A stretch of 64,000 bases of DNA, from contig CM061062.1 in assembly GCA_030762895.1 (NCBI GenBank), positions 101,228,874-101,292,873 of the forward strand, written 5' to 3'. Position numbers and translations under genes: made by a program. Positions 55,153 through 64,000 of this stretch are shown piece by piece. Position 1 is the stretch's first letter. Each line of letters begins with the position of its first letter. Under the pieces are notes generated by a model. That model searched no databases. It was not told where the DNA came from and saw only the letters and a program-made list of their open reading frames with translations. Source of the stretch: Sophora flavescens (lineage: Eukaryota > Streptophyta > Magnoliopsida > Fabales > Fabaceae).

Positions 55153-56369
55153 TTAAGGGTCTCTAAGTTGGGTGGTGGCCTTCATCCTTACATAAGGCTC
55201 ATCCCAATATTGTTTCACCCTTTGACCATTAACTTTGAATTCCCTCCCAGAATTTTCATCTCTCAACTCCACAGCTCCATGAGGATAAACTTTGATCAAT
55301 TTGAAAGGCCCTGACCACCTCGATTTCAGTTTCCCAGGGAATAGTTTCAGCCTTGAATTGAATAGGAGCACTTGCATGCCCTCAACTAGTTCTCTGGGTT
55401 GAATTTTCTGATCATGCCAGGCCTTCACCTTGCTCTTGTATGTTTCAGTATTTTCATAGGCAAAAAGCCTGAACTCTTCAAGTTCATTAAGCTGCAGTAG
55501 TCTTGCTTCACCAGCTGCTTGAGCATCAAAATTTAACTTCTTAATGGCCCAGAATGCTCCGTGTTTTAGTTCAATTGGTAAATGGCATGCGTTGCTATAA
55601 ACCAGCCTTTAAGGGGACATGCCAATTGGAGTCTTGAAAGTCGTTCTGTAAGCCCACAGAGCATCATCTAGGTGCAAAGACCAGTCCTTCCTAGAAGGAT
55701 TCACCATTTTTTCTAGAATTCTTTTAATTTCTCTATTGGACACTTCAACTTGTCCACTAGTCTGAGGGTGATATGCAATAGCCACTTTGTGTTTCACCCC
55801 ATATTTCACAAGCAAATTGGTAAACATCTTGATGAAAAAATGTGAGCCCTCATCACTGATTATAGCTCCGGGAGTACCAAACCTGGTGAATATGTTCTTT
55901 TGCAGGAATTTTGTAACTACCTTGGCATCATTGGAAGGCAGTGCTACTACTTCTACCCATTTGGCGAAATAATCCACTGCCACTAGGATATAGACATTCC
56001 CATAAGAGATAGGAAATGGTCCCATGAAGTCTATTACCCACACATCGAATAATTCTATTTCCAGAATAGTGTTGAGTGGCAGCTCTTGTTTATTTGAAAT
56101 GTTCCCAATTCTCTGACACCTATCACAACTCCTTGCATACTCTTGTGCATCTCTGAACAAGGTGGGCTAGAAATACCCTGATTGCAAGATCTTGGCAGCT
56201 GTTCTTTTTCCTCCAAAGTGACCACCATAAGGTACAGCATGGCAATCGCTTAAGATGTCTTTCATCTCTTCTTCAGCAACACACCTCCTCATGATCTGGT
56301 CTTGGCATCTTTTGTACAAATAGGGTTCATCCCAATAAAAGTGCTTTACTTGATGCAAAAACCTCCTTC
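55153..56369 (-). pseudogene. Integrase of element H
   Basis: Reading leftwards: zinc-binding region (CHAVPYGGHFGGKRTAAKI, CDRCQRIGNIS), catalytic core VIDFMGPFPISYG, FGTPGAIISDEGSHF and HPQTSGQVEVSNREIKRILE (D, D, E all present), LDDALWAYRTTFKTPIGMSP, then after a stop near 55,608 the C-terminal RLKLFPGKLKSRWSGPFKLI and PHGAVELRDE. It inserts element cDNA into the host chromosome. A frameshift near 56,165 (after QSGYF) and a stop near 55,606 break it. Better preserved than G at the C-terminus. Confidence 0.88.
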
Positions 56370-58110
56370 TGTTGTGGGTTCACATCTGCTGGAGTCACTC
56401 CACTAACCAGGAAGTTTACAACATCTGCATACCATGCTGCTGCAGCATCTTCCAGCATTAGAAGGTGCTCATCAGGAAAATGCTCCTTGATTTCTCCTTG
56501 AGGCTTGGCACCGCTTTCTTCAGCAATTCTAGAAAGATGATCAGCTACCTGATTTTCAACTCCCTTTTTGTCTTTAATTTCCAAATCAAAATCTTGAAGC
56601 AAAAGAACCCATCTAATAAGCCTAGGCTTTGCATCCTTTTTGTCAATGAGGTACTTGATGGCTACATGGTCTGTGTATACCACTACCTTGGCTACCCCCA
56701 GATAGGGTATGAACTTGTCAAAGGAAAATACTACTGCTAATAACTCCTTTTCTGTGGTGGTGTAATTAATCTGGGCATCAATGAGAGTTTTGCTAGCATA
56801 GTAGATTGTGTGAAACATCTTGTTATGCCTCTGCCCCAACACAGCTCCCACTACGAAATCACTTGCTTCGCACATCAATTCAAATGGTTTCTCCCAATCA
56901 GGAGCTACTATCACATGTGCAGTGATTAAAGCTTCCTTCAAAGTTTCAAAAGCTGATAAGCACTCAGCTGTGAACTCAAATGCACTATCATGCTCCACCA
57001 ATTTGCATAGTGGCTTGGAGATTTTAGAGAAATCTTTGATGAATCTTCTATAAAAGCCTGCATGACCTAGGAAACTTCTGATGCCCTTCACAGAATTAGG
57101 AGGAGGGAGCTTTTCAATCACTTCGATTTTAGCTTTATCCACCTGCAAACCTTTCTTTGATACCTTGTGTCCCAACACAATTCCCTCTTTTACCATAAAG
57201 TGACACTTTTCCCAATTCAGACTAGATTAGTTTCCTCGCACCTGTACAACACTTGTTCTAAGTTATCCAAACATCCCATGAATGAGTTTCCAAACATTGA
57301 AAAATCATCCATGAATATCTCCATGGTCTTCTCAATGAAATCAGAAAAGATAGCCATCATACATCTCTGGAATGTCGCATGAGCATTTCAGAGCCCAAAT
57401 GGCATTCTTCTGAAAGCAAATGTACCATATGGACAAGTGAATGTGGTCATCTGCTGATCTTCTGGTGCCACTGGAATCTGATTGTAGCCCGAATAACCAT
57501 TCAAGAAGCAATAAAATTCTCTTCCAGATAATCTATCGAGCATTTGATCAATGAATGGTAGTGGAAAATGATCTTTCCTTGTGGCTTTGTTCAGCTTTCT
57601 GTAATCCATGCAGATCCTCCACCCGGTAACTGTTCTTGTAGGAATGAGCTCATTCTTTTCATTCTTCACCACAGTCACTCCTCCCTTCTTTGGAACACAT
57701 TGCACAGGACTCACCTATGCACTGTCTGAAATGGGATAATTAATTCTTGCATCAAGCCATTTAATGATCTCCTTCTTTACAACCTCTTTCATTATTGGAT
57801 TCAATCTTCGCTGGCCCTCGATACTGTTTTTAGCATCCTCCTCTAGCAAAATCTTGTGCATACAAAGACTAGGACCGATTCCTTGAATGTCTGCCATTTG
57901 CCACCCGATAGCTTTATTGTGCCTCTTCAAAATTGAAATTAAGCTACTTTCTTGCTCAGAAGTTAAGAGAGAAGAAATGATAACAGGAAGAGTTTCTTTC
58001 TCCCCAAGGTAAGCATACTTCAAATGGGAAGGTAACTGCTTCAATTCAAGGGTGAGAAGTCTTTCTACGGAGGGTACATTTTCTTTGAAGGTGTCTGAAG
58101 ATACATCCAA
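56370..58110 (-). pseudogene. RT and RNase H of element H
   Basis: RT starts with PSHLKYAYLGEKETLPVIIS and NPIMKEVVKKEIIKWLDARI, has RICMDYRKLNKATRKDHFPL and FRRMPFGL, then a TGA at 57,385-57,390 where the family has Cys, and keeps the active-site block FMDDFSMFG (near 57,315 on the minus strand). A frameshift near 57,200 leads into RNase H: VKEGIVLGHKVSKKGLQVDK, FLGHAGFYRRFIKDFSKISK, LMCEASDFVVGAVLGQ (first Asp changed to Glu, as against CDASD in G) and TTEKELLAVVFSFDKF. A stop near 57,715 lies before SPVQCVPKKGG. Confidence 0.88.
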
Positions 58111-58137
58111 TGATTCATATTTTCTAATCCAGGATCT

Positions 58138-59151
58138 TCATGCTACACTCCCTTCTACTATTTGTTTATGTTCTTCATTTTCAGGAATAGTCTCCTTATT
58201 CACTTCAAATTCCTGCTCCCATTTTCTTTCGGATGCTATCATATGCTCTTGTACCAGAGATTCCATATCAGTAAGATAAGAACAGCTCTCCATATCTTCA
58301 TCAGGATAGTGTAATGCATTAAAGACATTGAGGGTCACTTGTTGATCATTCAGCCTCATGGTGAGCTCTCCTTTTTGTACATCTATCAATGTTCTTCAAT
58401 TGGCAAGGAAGGGTCTTCCAAGAATGATAGGAACTTCCTTGCCAGCCTCAAAATCCAGAATAATGAAATCCACTGGAAACATAAATTTGGCCACCTTTAT
58501 TATAACATCTTCAATCTTTCCTTCTGGGTACGCAATGGATCTGTCAGCGAGCTGCAAAGTAACAGTGGTTGGTCTAGCTTCTCCAATCTGCAGTTGCTTG
58601 AAAATAGACATTGGCATCAGATTTATGCTAGCTCCAAGGTCACACAAAGATTTTCCACAATAAGTATTCCCTATTGAGCAAGGAATTGTAAAACTCCACG
58701 GATCTTTCATTTTCTGAGGAACCTTATTTGGCAAGATCTGATTGCACTCCTTGGTCATGGCCACAGTTTCAAACTCTCCCAACCTCTTTCTCTTTGTAAG
58801 AATATCTTTCATAAATTTGGTGTAGTTGGGCATCTGCTGTAAGGCTTCAACCAGAGGTGTGTTAATACGCAATTGCTTTGGATTTCTAGGAATTTGTTGA
58901 ACTGCTTTTCTTGAGTTGCTTTCCTTAGCCTTTGTGGGAAAGTAGGTGGTGGCCTTTCCGGAATTAACTTGACCTCTTTCTGCTTGGGAATTTCTTGCTC
59001 TGGTTCTTCTGTATCAAAATTTCTTGCTCCAGGTTCCTCACAGTTACACCTTGATTTTGAATTTGGGCCCTGGTTTCAGTCATGAAAGCTTTCAGCATGG
59101 CTTCCAGAGAAGGTTCCTTAGCTGGGGCTTGGGTTTGCTGCTTGATGTGCG
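58138..59151 (-). pseudogene. Gag C-terminal end and protease of element H
   Basis: The gag tail (IKQQTQAPAKEPSLEAMLKA, TETRAQIQNQGVTVRNLEQE) runs from the border with element I at about 59,151. After a frameshift the protease region reads ALQQMPNYTKFMKDIL, SLCDLGASINLMPMSIFKQL and VPIILGRPFLA, with DLGAS the aspartic protease site. A frame change near 58,393 leads to a linker (YPDEDMESCSYLTDMESLVQ). It corresponds residue by residue in pattern to 45,230-46,280 of G, which supports the family assignment. Confidence 0.85.
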
Positions 59152-59928
59152 TGGATTCCGGCAAGTGTATCGGATTCGTTGCCAAGTAATAAAAAGATCG
59201 ATCCCACAGAGACCGTGATCTCAAATCACAACTAATTATCAAATCAATTAAACTGGATTATATAAAAAAGGATTTTTCAAAGGTTTTGATTTTTGTAATA
59301 AGAATTAACTTAGAAAATTAGATATTTAAGAACGCAATCGATTAAAACAGGAAAGTAAATCAATTAGGGGTTTTTCAAATCTAAAGAGATTCCTAGGAAT
59401 TGGGTTACCAACAAGATCGTTCATGTTACTAAATTGACTACCCCTTGTTAATTATCAAAATTGCTTTGAAGGCGAATTTATCCTAAATAAGTTAATGCTC
59501 CCTCTCGGGTTACGAAAACCATGCCTAATTAAACCAACCCCTACTCCCGTGGTAGTTGAATTTAGATTGAACCCTTTAAGTTTTGTGACAATTCGTGAAC
59601 CCTCGAAGGACCGCTTCTAACTCTCGTGATTTAAGTTCTAAGTCTCATTTCTATAGATCCAGTACCTAAGTTCACCACTAGGTTCCTCCTTATAGTATCT
59701 ATGACATGCAAATAAGTGCGCACCAGATTTACAAGTAATTCATGCAACAGATCAAATCGAAAGCGAAATCAAAATTAACAAAGGGAAAACATCAATTCAT
59801 AACATAAATCAGATCTTGGGCATAGGACGAATCCCTAGAAATAAAGCTACTACTCAAGCATTGCCATGGTGATGACAAGCTTGGTTAACAAAAACATGAA
59901 ATAAAACCTAAGAGAAGAGGAGGAGGAG

Positions 59929-60037
59929 AAGAAGAAGAAGAAGAAGAAGAAGAAGAAGAAGAAGAAGAAGAAGAAGAAGAAGAAGAAGAAGAAGAAGAAG
60001 AAGAAGAAGAAGAAGAAGAAGAAGAAGAAGAAGAAGA
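59929..60037. repeat. (AAG)n microsatellite of about 36 units in the I LTR
   Basis: A nearly perfect AAG run on the plus strand (CTT in element orientation), in the transcribed leader after the TATA box. The corresponding place in the G LTRs has only three to five CTT units. Confidence 0.95.
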
Positions 60038-60110
60038 GAATCCTAATTTTACCTAAGTGTAGCAGCCCAAAAGTCCCTCCAAGTCCCCCTATTTTCGAGT
60101 CTAAGTGCTC

Positions 60111-60118
60111 TATTTATA
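60111..60118 (-). promoter_or_regulatory. TATA box of the I LTR
   Basis: TATAAATA in element orientation, in the same place relative to the palindrome array and CTT run as in G. Confidence 0.6.
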
Positions 60119-60187
60119 GATTAGGGTAACTTGAATCCCAATGAAACACAAATTCAGATCAAATCAGTTTCTACAGATCCATATATT

Positions 60188-60455
60188 GCGCGTCACGGCC
60201 GTGATGGCCATCACGGCCAAGCCGTGACGGATTCTGACTTGGAAGTTCTTCGCTGGTTGGTCTGCCACGGTCGTGACCACCATCACGGCTAGGCCGAGAT
60301 CAGTTCTGCCTGTGAGGATCAGGTTCAGTTGGCATGTCATGACAGTGATGGACATCACGTGCTGGCCGTGACCAGTTCTGACTTTTCTGCTCTTTCTTTT
60401 AAGCTCTACTCGATCACGATCGTGATGGCTGTCACGGCTAGGCCGTGATGGGCTC
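60188..60455. repeat. CACGGCC palindrome array in the I LTR
   Basis: Four pairs of GTCACGGCCGTGATG / ATCACGGCCAAGCCGTGA type units with decayed members, reverse orientation relative to G. Spacers match those in G (for example TTCTGCCTGTGAG). Confidence 0.88.
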
Positions 60456-60675
60456 TGTTTGGCTCATTTTCTTGCTTTTCAAGATCCATCTTCATGCAAG
60501 CTCCATCATGGTTAATTTTGAGCATTTTAATCTTCAATTCTTGCACAACAACATCACAAAACCGCCTTACCCGCTCCAAGGTAAAAACTAACCAAAATCA
60601 AAATAGAAATGCCTAAACTATATGAAAAATGCATGCAAAATGTCAATGAAATATGAGGTGAAATCACACTCATCA

Positions 60676-62702
60676 AACTACCCCAAGCTTAAGACTTTGC
60701 TTGTCCTCAAGCATTCACTAAGGCCAGTCAATATAAACAATTAGAGCATGGATAGTGAACCAAGAACCCGAGTAACTAATCCAAGTGACAGGCATATTCA
60801 AATAAGTACCCAAGAGACAATCAATTTCATGTCCAATTAGAATCTTAGGTTCCCTAAATTCATATCTCTGACTAATTTGGGCACTCTTCTCACCTCACTC
60901 AAGTATTTAAGGACGTATGACAATTCGCTCAATTTCCTCAAGGAAGGTATTCTACCATAAGCTTGACTATTAACTGAATCTCCACTTTATTAATGAAAAC
61001 ACATAAGAATCAAGAGGTCTTTTATTTTAGTTGTAATGGGGCCATGGGATTAATTGTTAGGTGGGGAAATCAAGAAAAAGAAAATTCAAGAAGGCTAAAC
61101 AAAATATCAAACATTGCAAAGCATGACAACCTTCTAAAATACCTTTTTAGGCTTTAGTTCACTTTTCCACCTTTCTTTCTTTTTTTTCTTTTCCTTTATT
61201 TTATTTTATTTTATTTCTCACTTTCTTTTTCTCATCCCCTTCTCCATTTTTTTATTCATTTTATTTATTTAGGGGAGGGGAGATTTTCAATTCAAGAGAA
61301 ATATTTTTCTAACTTTCTCATCCCGCAATATATTTTTCAAACTACCTTTTTACCCTTTTTGAAATATTTTAAAAGGTGTCATACCAAGCATTATTCATCA
61401 AAATAATTCAAGGTACCAAGAAAAGTATTTTATTCTTTTAGGCTCAAAATTGGGCAACTAAGGAGTAGTATTTAGTCAATCAAAGCTCAGAAGGCCGGAA
61501 AGATACCTAGTGCCTCAATCATTTTCAAATATGTTTTCAAAAAAATTTTAAGTTTCAAAACGGTTTCAAGTCAAGTTCTAGAGAACACAATCCAAGAGGA
61601 ATAAAACACTCAATCACAAAGAATGGGGTAGATTTAGTGAGTACCCCTTTTTGGCTCAAAAAATCTCACATTTAATAGTTTAAAATCAATGAGAAACACA
61701 AATCTAAGAAACCACATGCTAATTATTAACTATCAAAAGATCATCTCAAGCATTTTTATTTTTAGCCTATCACAAGAATTCAAAAATTGAGTTCAAAAAT
61801 TCACTGTCTCAATTCATTTGGCACAAAGTTCTCACAATTGGATGCATAATCTAAGCAAGGGGGTAATCTAATCATGTGATCATGCAAAACTATGCCTATA
61901 TGAATGCAACATGAAAAATACAAAAATACCCCTACCCCAAGCTTAAAAACTTACATTGTCCCCAATGTAAATGATCAAGTCAGAGAGAGGAGAAAAATGG
62001 AACAACTCGCCGACGTGGTAGAGGGTGCTGGCTCACATGCCAGTGAAAGAGATGCTGGGAAATCTATCACGACCGTGACGCTCATCACGGCTAGGCCGTT
62101 ATCAATTCCGGTCTATAGGAGCTGGCCTGTCACGGCCGTGACTTCCAACACGACTAGGCCGTGATACATTCTGATCTTCTGGGTCCTTCTCATCACACCC
62201 GTGATGGATATCATGGCTGGGACGTGATCCTTTCTGATCTTATTTGGTTAGCTAATCACGGCCGTGACCACCGTCACGGCCTGGGCGTGATGACTTCTGA
62301 CTTTATTTTTCCTTGCCTTTTTGCTCTTACTGCTTTCATAACCTAAAAATACTTGGCAAAACCATCAATTAGTGATCTTTCTTCTCTTAATCTCCTCAAA
62401 TTATTCAAAAACAAAATTCAAAAAAAAATGGAAAAGGGAAAGAAAACTTGGGTTGCCTCCCAAGAAGCGCTTATTTACGGTCTTAAGCTTGACCATACTC
62501 CCTTCAATCAACCGGGGTCGGCTGGGCCTGGAAGTGCAAGAACACTTCTCTTCCATGGAAGTCCTTCAAAGAGCCTATTTTGTTCGTATGGCCAATTGCG
62601 CTTTCGCTTTGCTATTTTCACTCTGAATTTCATGGCTTTACTTCCTCCCGGTGGAAGTTCTAACTCCATATGATGAACAATTCCAACTTCATCACCATTT
62701 GG
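60676..62702 (-). other. PPT and 3' UTR of element I
   Basis: AACTACCCCAAGCTTAAG next to the LTR is the PPT (complement). The UTR keeps the TACATTGTCCCCAATGTAA block near 61,950 and, at about 62,057-62,298, a second CACGGCC array of at least four pairs, as after integrase in G. GGTTGCCTCCCAAGAAGCGC (62,451) marks the region just after integrase. No ORF3 remnant is present. No gene is supported. Confidence 0.75.
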
Positions 62703-64000
62703 TGTGACACCCTAACTCGGGTCATCACATGGTTACCCATTTGCGGAAAATAAAACTTAATTTGCTGGTTGCTTTCGGAAAAAAATGTTTTCTAAACGTT
62801 TATCTTTTCAAAATATGGTGATAAATTTTTTCATTTTTCTATAACCTCATAATAACAACAACGTAATCAAACCACACTTAAATACACAATGTATATAAGT
62901 TATACAACTATACTGCCTCATATGCTTTCACACCTAAATCATAATTAGTTTAATCCTCAAAACATAATACGACCTAAGCTGGTCGTAACTAACAGACACT
63001 ACAACCGATAGAAGCAGCAGCAGCATGTCCCGAACTAGACAGCCTTCTTCTTCTTGTAGCGATCATACCGCCTTGTACGACTCTGATATGGTTGTAAAGG
63101 TGAGACGCCAATATATGGATTTATCACCATAACTAAATGCGCAACACAAAGATGGCATATACACATATACATGTCTATAACAATGTACTCATTCATATTA
63201 TATCACATCGTTTATCAATGGGTTTCACACCAAAAACATCAACGTTGGAAAACTATGCATGAACACTTCAATACATCATCTAAACATTCACACCTAATCT
63301 CATGAGATATCTCCAACCTCGTGATGAGTTGATCAGACTCCATTGCCACACAAGGCAAACAGGCACACAGCCACAGGCACACAGCCAAAACCCATCTCAC
63401 ACTGTCCAACCTCGAGGCACAAGTGCTAACAACGTTGGTGGGGCCTCATTGTCCAACTCCAGGACCAATGAGAACATCGTTGGTATGATCTACCCTGACG
63501 CCGCAAGGTAATCACTCGTTTGATCATGGCACGTCTGCCAAATGCGTGCAAGAAAAACACTTTTCTTTGTCTATATCTTAATTTGTCAAAGCTCTCAAAA
63601 ACTTACAACCCAACCTCGTTTTAAACATCGAATGCTCTCAAAAGCATCATCGTTTTAAACAACGAATGCTCTCAAAAGCATCATCATTTTAACATCGAAT
63701 GCTCTCAAAATCATCATCGTTTTAACATCTTCACAACTTTTATTAACAACACAGGACCTCAAAGTCCGAGTGCTCAATCACGAAGCCCCTAGACCGTTGC
63801 AATCAGTCTTAGGTTCGTGGTAATAGAAAACATCTTAAAACGTTTTAACTTCTTTAAGTATATACCCTGTCAACAACACAACGAACCTTAATACCCTGAC
63901 GTCTCGGTTATTAAGTTCCACATCATCGTTTTACATCGTTTTTGTCTGTGAAAAACAAATCCAAAATAAGACAACGTCATAAGAACACTAGCAACCCGAC
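62703..64000. repeat. Insert J: LTR-like element sharing its end with L, runs off the window
   Basis: Starts TGTGACACCCTAACTCGG, and its first 60 bp follow insert L (ATCACATGGTTACCC, GCGGAAAA, GCTTTCGGAAAA). On the minus strand a frame ends at about 63,018-63,020 (RTRRYDRYKKKKAV), comparable in place to the end of the ORF in L. Repeated AATGCTCTCAAAAGCATCAT words occur at 63,630-63,720. The other end is not in the window, so solo LTR and full element cannot be told apart. Confidence 0.6.

Larger units (their letters stand above)
37114..59151 (-). mobile_element. Element H: Athila-type Ty3/gypsy element, heavily nested
   Basis: A minus-strand gypsy element. Its 3' LTR begins at the PPT near 40,063 and ends at 37114, with insert L inside it. 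Upstream come the 3' UTR, ORF3 (41121-42448 plus 54548 to about 54,610, split by element G), pol (55153-58872) and the end of gag (to about 59,151), where element I cuts it. Its 5' LTR lies outside the window. The order protease-RT-RNase H-integrase-ORF3 and close similarity to G place it in the Athila group. It inserted into the pol of F. Confidence 0.8.
59152..60675 (-). repeat. 3' LTR of element I (about 1.5 kb)
   Basis: In element orientation it starts TGATGAGTGTGATTTCACC like the G LTR and shares its order: GTTTAGGCATTTC, GAGCGGGTAAGGCGGTTTTG, palindrome array (60,455-60,188), TATA box, CTT run, GCATTGCCATGG-like and TCACGGTCTCTGTGGGATCG blocks. It differs from G in its last 40 bp and in the expanded CTT repeat. 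Confidence 0.87.
59152..62702 (-). mobile_element. Element I: Athila-type element, 3' end only
   Basis: Minus-strand 3' LTR (59152-60675), PPT, and a 2-kb 3' UTR homologous to that of G, cut at 62702 by insert J. It interrupts gag of H. The coding part and 5' LTR lie beyond the window. The left terminus is approximate within a few bases (TGGATTCCGG at 59152, with nearby alternative TG positions). Confidence 0.8.

Noticed and set aside
59900..60060. AAG run as a coding poly-Lys/Glu stretch
   Set aside because: It lies in an LTR leader, and the matching place in G is plainly non-coding.

Overview
The window looks like nuclear DNA of a flowering plant, probably a legume. It is AT-rich and consists almost entirely of nested, decayed LTR retrotransposons plus one CACTA DNA transposon. 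No intact host gene was found. The legume assignment is an inference from the SIRE-like copia elements with an extra 3' ORF and from a TRIM-like LTR with a TGTTGGAAATACAAG start; it was not tested against a database.

Layout. (1) 1-945 is an unresolved LTR-like sequence in minus orientation. (2) 946-6235 is element A: two 189-bp TRIM-like LTRs with TSD AATTA enclosing a decayed Tork/Tnt1-type copia gag-pol, a second unrelated 685-bp LTR with its own PBS, and a short TRIM interior. (3) 6304-8471 and 20698-20956 are the 3' part of copia element D1 (plus strand), split by (4) element C, 8472-20692, a 12.2-kb SIRE-like copia element on the minus strand with TSD AAAGG and an ORF3 after pol. (5) 20957-24160 holds rearranged D-family pieces (D2 plus, E minus) joined tail to tail. 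(6) 24161-28468 is lower-copy intergenic DNA with a LINE remnant, a GC-rich island and a CA/TA microsatellite. (7) Element F, another SIRE-like copia on the minus strand, starts at 28469. Its 3' LTR is split by a 5.1-kb non-autonomous CACTA element (28939-34043, TSD TAA) that carries two exons of an IST1-like host gene and pieces of an Athila LTR. (8) F pol is cut at 37113 by element H, an Athila-type Ty3/gypsy element on the minus strand running past 59 kb. Inside H sit a long solo-LTR-like insert L (37559 to about 40046), the complete Athila-type element G (42449-54547, plus strand, LTRs of 1396 bp each), and the left end of a third Athila-type element I (about 59152-62702, minus). Solo LTR K (48551-49756, TSD GGGTG) lies inside the G integrase, and J (62703 to the end), which shares its terminus with L, cuts I.

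The insertion order can be read directly: F is older than H, H older than G, G older than K; D1 is older than C; F is older than the CACTA element; I is older than J. Every coding region carries stops, frameshifts or insertions, so none looks autonomous now. A recurring theme is arrays of short palindromes in LTR U3 regions and transposon ends: a CACGGCCnnGCCGTG type in Athila LTRs, in solo LTR K and in the CACTA element; AGTAGTCGACTACT in D LTRs; a GACGAG/CTCGTC word in C and F LTRs; and a palindrome of about 43 bp repeated every 71 bp at the CACTA right end.
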